DNA of 64,000 nucleotides. Source: GCA-002712965 sp913048525 (GTDB lineage Bacteria; Chloroflexota; Dehalococcoidia; Lucifugimonadales; UBA826). A program made the translations under genes and the position numbers. Under the pieces are notes generated by a model. It ran no database searches, was not told the origin of the DNA, and saw nothing but the letters and a program-made list of their open reading frames with translations. Every line of letters starts with the position of its first letter. Position 1 is the first letter of the stretch. Shown here in pieces: positions 17,286-25,867 of this stretch. Where the stretch lies: contig CAJWWP010000001.1 of the NCBI GenBank assembly GCA_913048525.1, positions 77,445 through 141,444 on the forward strand, written 5' to 3'.

Positions 17286-18218
17286 CTATTCATCATCATT
17301 TCCAGCCAACCTGACTTCAATGTTTCCAGCCCTTTCTTCTTGTAGAAGTAATGCTATCCGGGAGTCCTGTTCGGCCCAGCCTCTGTTAAGAGCAGCAGTT
17401 AGTTCATTATAGGCGTGGCTTGCAGCTTCCATCGGGACGTCATACTCTCTTCCAAGTTCCAAGGCTAAAGCCACATCTTTTCGGGCTAGTTTAAGTGCGA
17501 AATTAGGTGGATCAAACTTCCCCTTAAAATATGTTTCCGGTAGTGTAACGTTAAGTAAATTTCCTCTGCCTACACTTCCATTTCTAATACACTCGACCAG
17601 AGCCTCTGCTTCAACGCCGGCTTTTACACCAAGCGTAAGGCATTCTGACAGGATCATCTGCATTCCGTAACCGATTGAGTTGTGCATGAGTTTACATATA
17701 CTGCCAGCACCTATATCTCCTGTATAAGTCACCTTGTCCCCAAAAGATTCAAGGAGCGGCAACAGTTGGTCGAAAGTATCTCTATCTCCTCCAACCATCA
17801 CAGCTAGCAATCCTTTTTGTGCCCCCCTCACCCCTCCACTGATGGGTGCATCCATCACAGTGGCACCTTTGTTTCCAAAGGTGTCTGCAAGTCTACGTAT
17901 CAACGTTGGAGAACTAGTGCTAAGATCCAACCAGACAGAACTTCCTGAAACGCCTTCGAGTAAGCCATTTTCTCCAGTAGCGACTGCTTCCACTTCCAGT
18001 GGCCCTGGAAGAGAGGTGAATATCACGTCACATTTTTCCGCTACCTCCCTCGGGCTATCAGCCCATTCAGCGCCGAATTCCAGTATCGGGATCGCTGCAT
18101 TGCGGTCTAGGTCATGTACGATCATCTTGTACCCTGACTTAGCTATATTCATAGACATTCCACTTCCCATGTTTCCAAGACCTATAAATCCAACCACTGT
18201 GTCTGAACCCTTGCCCAT
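17286..18218 (-). CDS. Beta-hydroxyacid dehydrogenase (3-hydroxyisobutyrate/tartronate semialdehyde reductase family)
   Basis: A 310-residue protein with the family signatures in order: FIGLGNMGSGMSMN (11-24), the substrate loop DAPISGGVRGAQ (SGG at 127-129), and GAGSICKLMHN with the catalytic Lys176. It should interconvert a 3-hydroxy acid and its semialdehyde with NAD(P). It sits upstream of, and on the same strand as, the Gfo/Idh/MocA gene with a 59-base gap. Start ATG follows CGGGAG. The exact acid is not readable. Confidence 0.9.
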   Translation of the reverse strand: MGKGSDTVVGFIGLGNMGSGMSMNIAKSGYKMIVHDLDRNAAIPILEFGAEWADSPREVAEKCDVIFTSLPGPLEVEAVATGENGLLEGVSGSSVWLDLSTSSPTLIRRLADTFGNKGATVMDAPISGGVRGAQKGLLAVMVGGDRDTFDQLLPLLESFGDKVTYTGDIGAGSICKLMHNSIGYGMQMILSECLTLGVKAGVEAEALVECIRNGSVGRGNLLNVTLPETYFKGKFDPPNFALKLARKDVALALELGREYDVPMEAASHAYNELTAALNRGWAEQDSRIALLLQEERAGNIEVRLAGNDDE

Positions 18219-18372
18219 TTAATGACTCCCGAATTAGTATTTGCCTAGTTTTCGTTTTGAGGATGCCGTTATCCAGGATTGGTGGCATCAAACCTTGGAG
18301 TCATGTTAGTTGCTTGGATGAAGCGTTACAAATATGTCTAATGGACCGGTGTAACAGTAAAAGGAGTTGTAA

Positions 18373-19212
18373 ATGCAGGAAACCATTCGCGTCGGGAATG
18401 TAGATATTGTGGCCTTGCTTGATTTAATCCCACCAGCAAGGGCGACTGAGGACTTTTTCCCGGATGTGCCATCTAGCGCATGGGAACCCTATAAGGACGA
18501 GGTGTTAGAGAAAGGCAATTTACAGCTGTACTACGGTTGTTTCCTCGCAAGGAGTAATGGGAAAAACGTTCTTGTAGATACCGGGATTGGACCTGGACCG
18601 CATCCAAGCCGCGATAACAAAAAGGGCAATTTGATAAATGATCTCAAGAGAGTTGGGGTTGATCCGTCAGATGTGGATATTGTTGTGCATAGCCATTTGC
18701 ATATTGATCACGTGGGTTGGAACCTGGATCTAACTACTGATCCCCCCAAACCATATTTTCCGAATGCAAGGTATCTCGTGCCAAGGGTAGATTGGGATCA
18801 TTTTAGGAAGCCAGAGAATCTCGTTAATGCTCCCTGGGTATCTGAAAATGTGATACCTCTTCAGGGTCTTTCACTGATGGATCTTTTTGAGGACGGTGAC
18901 TCGATAACAGACGAGATCACAGCCATGATAACCCCTGGGCACACTCCTGGGCATATGGTCTTTCTTTTGGACTCAGCTGGATCAAAAGGTGCCATCACAG
19001 GAGATGCCATCCACAGCAAGGTACAAATACAAGAGCCATCCTGGAGTGCTGGCGTAGACGTTGACAAGTCTGCTAGTGAGAGGAGTCGTTTGGAACTCAT
19101 TCGAAGGGCGGTATCCGGTGACTTGATTATAGCGGCGGGACACTTTCATCCTGATGAACACTTCGGGAGAATTAAACAAGAGGGTGAGAAGGCTAAGTGG
19201 GTTGTCGCCTAA
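18373..19212 (+). CDS. Metallo-beta-lactamase-fold hydrolase, lactonase-like
   Basis: A 279-residue MBL hydrolase. Metal motif HLHIDH at 108-113, an invariant LVDTGIG at 67-73, TPGHTPGHMVFLL and ITGDAIHS with the bridging Asp, and AAGHFHPDEH at the end. The pattern is that of AHL-lactonase/parathion-hydrolase-like MBLs. Substrate could be a lactone produced by the neighbouring Baeyer-Villiger-type LLMs, but that is inference. AAAGGAG precedes the ATG. Confidence 0.87.
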   Translation: MQETIRVGNVDIVALLDLIPPARATEDFFPDVPSSAWEPYKDEVLEKGNLQLYYGCFLARSNGKNVLVDTGIGPGPHPSRDNKKGNLINDLKRVGVDPSDVDIVVHSHLHIDHVGWNLDLTTDPPKPYFPNARYLVPRVDWDHFRKPENLVNAPWVSENVIPLQGLSLMDLFEDGDSITDEITAMITPGHTPGHMVFLLDSAGSKGAITGDAIHSKVQIQEPSWSAGVDVDKSASERSRLELIRRAVSGDLIIAAGHFHPDEHFGRIKQEGEKAKWVVA

Positions 19213-19264
19213 GTGAGTGAAAAAAATTGAAATTCAATTAAGATTTGATTTGGAGGAGAATTAA

Positions 19265-20023
19265 ATGGGTAGACTGGATGGGAAAGTCGCAATTATCTCA
19301 GGTGGGTCAAAAGGTCAAGGAGCCGTAGAGACGAAGCTGTTTGTATCAGAAGGAGCAAAAGTTTTATTTGGAGATATTCTTGACGACGAGGGGCAGCAGA
19401 TTGAAAGTGAAATTGCTGAAACTGGAGGAGAAGCCACTTACTGTCATCTGGACGTTACAAGTGAATCGGACTGGGAATCAGTTGTTCGTTTGGCGGAAGA
19501 AAAATATGGGAGGTTGGATATACTAGTCAATAACGCTGGGGTGTCAATTAGACACGAGGGGATGGATTTAACAGGTGATGAGTGGGATGCTGTCATGAAC
19601 ATTAACGCTAAAGGGGTATTTCTTGGCACCAAGGCATGCATTCCTGCTATGCAGAGGTCTGGAGGGGGATCTATAGTAAACATTTCCTCTATTGCTGGTA
19701 ACTATGGGAGACCATTGGCTGCTCCAGTTTACTCCGCTTCCAAGGGGGCAGTAAGGGTATTCACTAAATCTACGGCTGGAAGGTTTTCGGCCGATGGAAT
19801 ACGGGCTAATTCGATACACCCTGGCCCTATTGACACAGACATGATTCGAGCAGCGACAAACTCTGTGAGACCAGAGTCACGTGTGGGTGAAATACCTTTA
19901 GGCAGATTAGGAAAGCCTGAAGATGTGGCTTTTGGCGTTTTGTTTCTAGCCTCTGACGAGTCTTCGTTTATTACAGCGAGTGAGTTGACTATAGACGGGG
20001 GAGTGACAGGTATAAGACCCTAG
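19265..20023 (+). CDS. Classical SDR oxidoreductase
   Basis: A 252-residue SDR with ISGGSKGQG (11-19), NNAG at 89-92, Ser141/142, Tyr156 and Lys160 (YSASK), and the terminal ELTIDGG. It resembles the SDRs at 6283 and 7890 in GVFLGTK and VNISSI but has a different substrate loop (HPGPIDTDM). TTGGAGGA is the ribosome site. It is 52 bases after the lactonase-like gene and 37 before the aldolase, so the three form a short operon. Confidence 0.9.
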   Translation: MGRLDGKVAIISGGSKGQGAVETKLFVSEGAKVLFGDILDDEGQQIESEIAETGGEATYCHLDVTSESDWESVVRLAEEKYGRLDILVNNAGVSIRHEGMDLTGDEWDAVMNINAKGVFLGTKACIPAMQRSGGGSIVNISSIAGNYGRPLAAPVYSASKGAVRVFTKSTAGRFSADGIRANSIHPGPIDTDMIRAATNSVRPESRVGEIPLGRLGKPEDVAFGVLFLASDESSFITASELTIDGGVTGIRP

Positions 20024-20060
20024 CTATTTCTAAGAATTTCTGATTTTTAAAGGAGTAATT

Positions 20061-20813
20061 ATGTTGAACAAAGCTAAACAAAAAATGTTGGAAGGGCGAC
20101 CAGCTGTTGGGGCAGAAGTTAATCTTGGGTCTACCTTGTCAGTTGAAATAATTGCCCCGTTGGGTTTTGATTTTGTAATTGTAGATAACCAACATGGGAA
20201 TTGGGCTGACCAAACTAGCATGCTGGCTTTCAGAAACATAGTCCTTGGCGGATCCGTTCCTATGGCAAGGGTTCGGAAGAACGACTTTGGCCTAATTGGC
20301 CGGTTATTGGACAACGGGTCACTGGGAGTTGTTGTTCCCATGGTTAATAATGCAGATGAGGCGAAGGAGGCTGTGTATGCAGCAAGGTATCCTCCTCTTG
20401 GAGGCAGATCGTCTGGCGCATTTGGAGTTGGTATACATGGTCCGGGATATGACGAATGGGCTGGTGAAGAAATATTTTTGGGAGTTCAGATAGAGACGGC
20501 GGAGGGAGCTCAAAACGCCAAAGAAATCATGTCCGTAGAGGGTATAGATGGTTGTTGGATTGGTCCAGGAGATTTATCTCGCTACAGTGGGATGGATTTA
20601 ACAACGCAAGAAGGGAGGGATTTGCACCATAAAACCATTGAGGAGATAATTGCTGACTGCCAAGAGGCTGGAAAGATACCTGGGATTTGGACTGGCGACG
20701 CTGACGGTGCAAATCACTGGATTTCTCATGGATGTCTGTTTCTTACAGCTGGTGCCGACGGTGGGTGGGTTGAGAAAATGGCGAAACAAACACTAGCAGA
20801 TTTGGACATATAA
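20061..20813 (+). CDS. HpcH/HpaI-type class II aldolase
   Basis: A 250-residue HpcH/HpaI aldolase. The family splits or joins 2-keto-4-hydroxy acids using a divalent metal. Metal ligands are in VQIETAEG and WIGPGDLS; the general-base His lies in VDNQHGNW, where most members have Glu before the His (as in the second copy at 63814). ATG behind AAAGGAG. The product would be pyruvate or glyoxylate plus an aldehyde, fitting the last step after ring or chain cleavage. Confidence 0.88.
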   Translation: MLNKAKQKMLEGRPAVGAEVNLGSTLSVEIIAPLGFDFVIVDNQHGNWADQTSMLAFRNIVLGGSVPMARVRKNDFGLIGRLLDNGSLGVVVPMVNNADEAKEAVYAARYPPLGGRSSGAFGVGIHGPGYDEWAGEEIFLGVQIETAEGAQNAKEIMSVEGIDGCWIGPGDLSRYSGMDLTTQEGRDLHHKTIEEIIADCQEAGKIPGIWTGDADGANHWISHGCLFLTAGADGGWVEKMAKQTLADLDI

Positions 20814-20845
20814 ATTTCACCGGATTTATCTGACAGGCAGATGGT

Positions 20846-22216
20846 TCAGTGGCTGGCTGACTTGTGGGAAGGATGAATAGGCTTTTTGGCGAATAGAAAG
20901 GCTACGCTTCCTACGGCGCCCAAAATAGCCATTGATACAAATGCAGTTGTGTAGTCCTGATGTCGGTCGAAAAGTGTCCCAGCAAACACTGGGCCTATCA
21001 TGGTCATTATCATCATTATAATGGCGGATATTCCCATGATTTTGCCAAATGACTTTCTTCCGAAATATTCGCCTCTCATGGCGGTTGTTATGGGGGCTCG
21101 TGCTCCAAACCCTGCTCCGTATATTATTGCAAAGAGTAGAGCTGTCCATACGGAACTGACAATAACAGCGAGGGCGACTCCAATTGCCTGAAGACATCCA
21201 AAACAAAACAGTGCATATCGTTTTGTTACCCTGTCTCCTATAACCCCGCCAAAAAGTTGGGATAAACCACCTATACCCATAGATATACCCCACACCAAAG
21301 CCGCGATTTCGAGTGTTAGACCCTGATTCTTAAAAGCTAATATCAGGTGTACCATCATGGTGGAGGTCATCATAGCTGAGGCTCCGTGACCAATTGATAT
21401 GTACCAGAATGCTTTTTCTCTGATTGCTTCAGTAATTGTGAAATCCTGATTGTTAGTCACAATATTGGCTGATTCAGCGGCTATGTTTTCCTTGTTTTTT
21501 ATACCGTCTGGAACTTCTCCTATCTCTTCAGGAGTGTTTCTAATGGTTTTCCAAATTAGTATTGGCACGAACAGGAATATTAGAGAAATCAATACGGCTG
21601 TGAGGCGCCACCCGAGTATTTCGGGAAGCATCAATAATGCTAATAGGGGAACAATAGCGAATGTTCCGACCGAAAATCCCACTCCTCCTATTGACATAGC
21701 TAGGCTTCTATTTCTATCGAACCAGTTGTTAATGATTACTGTCATTGGTATCCATGCCCCTAGGGTGGATCCCAGCATTATCACGAGATAGGCAAGATAA
21801 AATATTAGCGGGTCATTCCATCTGGAGTCTCCTGGTGTGAAAGGATTTGTTGCACTTAGTAATAGATACCCTATAACTCCGACAAAAGCTCCGGATATCG
21901 CTGTTTTTTTCCCCCCGAACCTGTCGATCAAGTAGCCCACAATTGGCGCGGCGATGCTTCCTTCTAGTTGTCCCAATGAAAATGCCCAGGATAATTGCCC
22001 TCTTGCCCATCCAAAATCACGTTCTAAAGAGTCAATCCAAAGCCCTGTTGCTCCAAATGTTGGGCCTGAGAGGATTGCATTTACAGCTAGAGCGGTAACT
22101 GCTATCCACCAACCGTAAAATATTTTGTTTGGGTGAGGTTTAGGAAACAAAGACGTCCGGCTTTCTTTAGAAAAAGAAGTTTGAGTAGATCTCGTGCGAG
22201 CCTGCCACTTCGTCAA
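20846..22216 (-). CDS. MFS transporter (monocarboxylate/oxalate-formate type)
   Basis: A 456-residue major facilitator with about 12 hydrophobic segments. The N-terminus has FYGWWIAVTALAVN and the inter-helix 2-3 motif GYLIDRFGGKK, and a large central loop (about residues 215-245) separates the halves. The general look is that of the oxalate/formate antiporter and monocarboxylate carriers. It likely imports an organic acid for the local enzymes. It converges with the aldolase at 20813 (32 bases). Confidence 0.85.
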   Translation of the reverse strand: MTKWQARTRSTQTSFSKESRTSLFPKPHPNKIFYGWWIAVTALAVNAILSGPTFGATGLWIDSLERDFGWARGQLSWAFSLGQLEGSIAAPIVGYLIDRFGGKKTAISGAFVGVIGYLLLSATNPFTPGDSRWNDPLIFYLAYLVIMLGSTLGAWIPMTVIINNWFDRNRSLAMSIGGVGFSVGTFAIVPLLALLMLPEILGWRLTAVLISLIFLFVPILIWKTIRNTPEEIGEVPDGIKNKENIAAESANIVTNNQDFTITEAIREKAFWYISIGHGASAMMTSTMMVHLILAFKNQGLTLEIAALVWGISMGIGGLSQLFGGVIGDRVTKRYALFCFGCLQAIGVALAVIVSSVWTALLFAIIYGAGFGARAPITTAMRGEYFGRKSFGKIMGISAIIMMIMTMIGPVFAGTLFDRHQDYTTAFVSMAILGAVGSVAFLFAKKPIHPSHKSASH

Positions 22217-22284
22217 CTCTCTAATCTAGGAAGTTTCAAACCTAAGGTTAAAGAATTGACGAAACTTCACTTGAAGTATTGCTA

Positions 22285-23547
22285 TTAGTCTCCCGTTGGT
22301 ACCGCAGCTTCTTCTGAAATTTCTCCAATGGGTTCCCCGGTCTTTGGACTAACCTCGAATGGACTGCGTAACTCTAGTTCATCCGCGATTTCTCGTACAG
22401 CTGGAATTACTTCTTCTCCCATCAGGCGAAGGCTTCTCATCTGATCATCGTGAGTCATGGCGCCGTCACCATCCCAGAAAAATACTGATCCTGGCCTTAG
22501 GTACTCCAACACGTGTCTTATTTTTGGAATTACTGTTTTGGGAGTTCCCGAAATAATCGTGTAGTCTTCGACCTGCTCTTCAAAAGATCTAGAAAGTTGT
22601 CCGCCTCTGTTCGCTGTTGCAACATTGGCGGTTGGGAGTACTCTTCTCCGCGATGTTAATCCTGGAAGTTTCAACAAGGCAGGATTTGCAGTTCCTTCAT
22701 TTCCAGCCAGAAATGGATTGCTTGGTCCTTGTACAAATTTCCTTGCGACTTCCTCTGCTAATTCCTCAGTTTCATCGACGTGAACCTTCCACAAATAGCC
22801 GAAGTTTTGGGACCCAGCCTCATATCCCTCTTCTTTGGCAGTGTCGTGGTACACCTGAAATGATTGGCGTGTTGGTTCTAATTGGGTGGCCAACATTATG
22901 TAAGGTATACGTTGCTTTGCAGCCCAGACGATTGAGTCTCTGCTGACAACTCCTGGAAGCATAATTTGAGGGTGTGGCTTTTGGTAAGGGCGCATCCATG
23001 GATTTACGTACCTGTATTGGTAGTGTTTTCCTTCCCATCTAAATGGACCTGGTTCAGTCCAAGCTTTAATTATAAAATCGTGAGCTTCTTGGAATCTCTC
23101 CCAGTTATAAGCCGGAGGGGCGTTGTGAGAGACGCTCTCTCGACCAGTTCCTCGCACCCAACCAGAAACTAGACGTCCTTTAGATATCATATCGATCATC
23201 GCTAGCTGTTCGACGAGCCATAAAGGATCGTCCCATATCGGGAGAATGTTTCCAAGCAACACTATTTTGGCCTTTTTCGTTATACGGGCCAAAATAGAAG
23301 CTTCTACATTCATAGCTCCACCCATGCAGAATGGTGTGCTGTGATGCTCGTTAAGCATAAGTCCATCGAAGCCCATTTCTTCCGCATATACCTTTTCGTC
23401 CAAGTATCTGTTGTAGAGGGCAGATCCCAAAATTGGATCGTATATTTCGTTGCTTACGCTTAAGTCTTTTATCGGCAATCCCGTGGCACCAAAGTATCCC
23501 GAGTCAGGATCCTGGTAAGGTCTTTCAGTGAAGTGTCCGATGAACAT
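22285..23547 (-). CDS. Luciferase-like flavin monooxygenase
   Basis: A 420-residue LLM of the long FMN type. Segments: LMLNEHHSTPFCMGG, KAKIVLLGNILPIWDDP, SKGRLVSGWVRGTGRE, PHPQIMLPGVVSRDS and a late ISGTPKTVIPKIR. A consensus AGGAGG lies a few bases before the ATG. The preceding gene on this strand is an alpha/beta hydrolase 39 bases upstream, so an oxygenase-hydrolase pair (for instance ester formation then hydrolysis) is suggested. Confidence 0.9.
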   Translation of the reverse strand: MFIGHFTERPYQDPDSGYFGATGLPIKDLSVSNEIYDPILGSALYNRYLDEKVYAEEMGFDGLMLNEHHSTPFCMGGAMNVEASILARITKKAKIVLLGNILPIWDDPLWLVEQLAMIDMISKGRLVSGWVRGTGRESVSHNAPPAYNWERFQEAHDFIIKAWTEPGPFRWEGKHYQYRYVNPWMRPYQKPHPQIMLPGVVSRDSIVWAAKQRIPYIMLATQLEPTRQSFQVYHDTAKEEGYEAGSQNFGYLWKVHVDETEELAEEVARKFVQGPSNPFLAGNEGTANPALLKLPGLTSRRRVLPTANVATANRGGQLSRSFEEQVEDYTIISGTPKTVIPKIRHVLEYLRPGSVFFWDGDGAMTHDDQMRSLRLMGEEVIPAVREIADELELRSPFEVSPKTGEPIGEISEEAAVPTGD

Positions 23548-23586
23548 TTATTGCCTCCTCATCACTAAATACGAAGTGAACGAGCA

Positions 23587-24390
23587 TTATTTTGAATCTA
23601 GGAACGTTGTTATTATTTTGACAAATTCGCCTGGTTTTTCAATCTCAGGTCTATGACCGACATTTTCCATCACCTGCATTGTGGAACCGGGTATAGACTC
23701 TTGATATATTCGGCCGGCATCGATGGGAACTATTTTGTCGTTTCCCCCCCAAACAATCAGAGTATTTAAATTCTTTAGCCTGTGTAGCAGATGCTTCAGA
23801 CCTAGACTGTACATATAGGGTTTCCATCCTAGTTTGCACGATTGCTCTCTAGCTATTTCCCAAAGTTCGAGCATTTCAGGACTGGGTTCCTCAGGGCATA
23901 TGAGATCGAATTCAGCACAGGAACTGGAATCGTGTATGGCTTCTCTCAGGTAGTCGGGAGCCAGGTTAAGAAATATGTCATATATTTCTCCCTCTTCAGG
24001 TTTGACTCCTGTGGGAGCAACAAGGGCTAGCTTACGAAACTTGGAAGGATCCATAACAGCCATCTCAGCAGCTAGCCATCCCCCAAAAGAAAATCCTACA
24101 AGGTCTATCTCGTCTAAGCCCATATCATCAAGTGCTTCTAGATACCATCCTGCAAGATCCCGAACCTGCATCATCCAATCAATCCCCTTAGATTCGTCAT
24201 AGCCTGGATGGCTAGGGGCGTAAACTTTTCGGGATGTCGACAAGGTTTCGTGATAGCTCATCCAACCTGGGAACCCTAGTTCTCCGTGTAGGATCAGTAA
24301 TGGACTACCTTCACCGGCAGTACGCATCTGAATTGTTGCCCCTGCCACTTCCAACCTGGATTCTTTAAAAGACGCTTCGCTAACGGCCAA
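23587..24390 (-). CDS. Alpha/beta hydrolase
   Basis: A 267-residue alpha/beta hydrolase with a readable triad: nucleophile Ser101 in VGFSFGGW, Asp218 in WGGNDKIVP and His246 in NVGHRPEIE. The oxyanion region LHGELGFPGW is also present. The start is TTG at 24390 behind GAGGGA. It resembles meta-cleavage hydrolases and related esterases; the substrate is unknown. It precedes the LLM gene on the same strand. Confidence 0.88.
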   Translation of the reverse strand: MAVSEASFKESRLEVAGATIQMRTAGEGSPLLILHGELGFPGWMSYHETLSTSRKVYAPSHPGYDESKGIDWMMQVRDLAGWYLEALDDMGLDEIDLVGFSFGGWLAAEMAVMDPSKFRKLALVAPTGVKPEEGEIYDIFLNLAPDYLREAIHDSSSCAEFDLICPEEPSPEMLELWEIAREQSCKLGWKPYMYSLGLKHLLHRLKNLNTLIVWGGNDKIVPIDAGRIYQESIPGSTMQVMENVGHRPEIEKPGEFVKIITTFLDSK

Positions 24391-24569
24391 TGTTCCCTCA
24401 CTCTTTCGGATACCAAATGTTTTCGCAATCCTAGTGGTCTCTACGATCTATTTCAACTCATTCTTCACAGAAATTCACTCTAATAGATGCCAAATAGGTC
24501 CACAAGATGATATAAATCGCTTTATAACACTTTATGGAAGCTGCACGTTAACACGATTGGAGGTGAATT

Positions 24570-25823
24570 TTGCAAGGAACCAGGTCCATTTCACAACCAG
24601 ACGGCCCTCTTAAGGGAGTTAAAGTATTAGATTGGACGATTTGGCAATTTGGACCAGTTAGCACTTCAATGATGGGGGATATGGGTGCAGATGTCATAAA
24701 AATTGAGTCTCTCGACGGAGATCCGGGAAGAGGTCTGGCGAGGGCATCAAACCTGAAAATGGATCTTGGTGAAGGTAGGGTGGCGTACTTTGAGGCCTTG
24801 AATAGGAATAAGCGAAGTTTAGCTGTGAACCTAAAAACTGAGGAAGGGTTAGAAGTTGTCCATGAGCTAGTAAAAGATGCAGATGTCTTTGTTCAGAATT
24901 TTCGTAGTGGAGTTGCAGAGAGGCTTGGAGTTGGCTATGACACGTTGTCGAAGATAAACCCGAAGTTAATTTACGGTTCGGCCAACGGTTATGGCCCAAA
25001 TGGACCTGACGCTGTCCAGCCTTCGTTCGATGGGTGTGGACAGGCCAGATCAGGATTGATGATGTCTGCAACGGAAGACTATCAAGAATATCCTACAAGG
25101 ATCACTCAGGGGGTTTCTGATCAAATCGGTGGAATAATGCTTTGCCAGGGGATTTTGGCAGCACTTGTATCAAGGGGTATACGAGGCGTGGGACAAAAAG
25201 TCGAAACATCTCATTTGAGTGCCAATATGTGGCTCCAGGGTTTAGGAATTTCAATGAGTCTACTGCAGGGCGGTGTGAATTTCGCCTCATATAGTAGGGA
25301 AAGTCCAACAAATCCGTTATCAAATACCTACAATGGTAGTGATGGCAAATCAATAGTGATGATGCATCTCCAACCTGATAGGTATTGGGCCCCTCTTATG
25401 AAAGAGATGGGACTTGAACAGTTTATTGAAGACGAAAGGTTTGTCGATATGTCGGCCAGAGCAGAAAATGCTACCGACATAGTTAAAATTCTTGACGAGA
25501 GGTTTGCGACAAAGACGGTTGCTGAGTGGGATAAGTTATTTCGAGATTCTGAGACTGATTTTATCTACGCATTGGTTCAAAGTATTGAAGAACTCTCAGA
25601 CGATATTCAGGTTCAGTCCAATAATTACATAACGCATTTTGATCATCCCGTTTTGGGTGATGTTCAGATGTGTAACCATCCAAACATATATAGCGACACC
25701 CCGGCGGGCATCTGGAAGGAGGCCCCAGAGGTAGGGCAAGACACAGAGGAAATTCTTATAGAAAATTTGGGATACGATTGGGATGATATAGGCCGGCTTC
25801 AATCTGCCGGCGCAATCCTGTAA
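24570..25823 (+). CDS. Family III CoA-transferase (CaiB/BaiF)
   Basis: A 417-residue CaiB/BaiF protein. The start is TTG 24570 behind ATTGGAGGTGA; no ATG in a better position. Signatures: VLDWTIWQFGPVSTSMMGD, GADVIKIE, NRNKRSLAVNL and QNFRSGVAERLG; Asp184 in GVSDQIGG is the likely catalytic residue. It is followed 44 bases later by a ThDP enzyme, as formyl-CoA transferase is by oxalyl-CoA decarboxylase in oxalate degraders. A 2-hydroxyacyl-CoA forming role is the alternative. Confidence 0.9.
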   Translation: MQGTRSISQPDGPLKGVKVLDWTIWQFGPVSTSMMGDMGADVIKIESLDGDPGRGLARASNLKMDLGEGRVAYFEALNRNKRSLAVNLKTEEGLEVVHELVKDADVFVQNFRSGVAERLGVGYDTLSKINPKLIYGSANGYGPNGPDAVQPSFDGCGQARSGLMMSATEDYQEYPTRITQGVSDQIGGIMLCQGILAALVSRGIRGVGQKVETSHLSANMWLQGLGISMSLLQGGVNFASYSRESPTNPLSNTYNGSDGKSIVMMHLQPDRYWAPLMKEMGLEQFIEDERFVDMSARAENATDIVKILDERFATKTVAEWDKLFRDSETDFIYALVQSIEELSDDIQVQSNNYITHFDHPVLGDVQMCNHPNIYSDTPAGIWKEAPEVGQDTEEILIENLGYDWDDIGRLQSAGAIL

Positions 25824-25867
25824 AAATATATTGCCTTATTAAAGGCATTCAATAGAGAGGAGACAGT

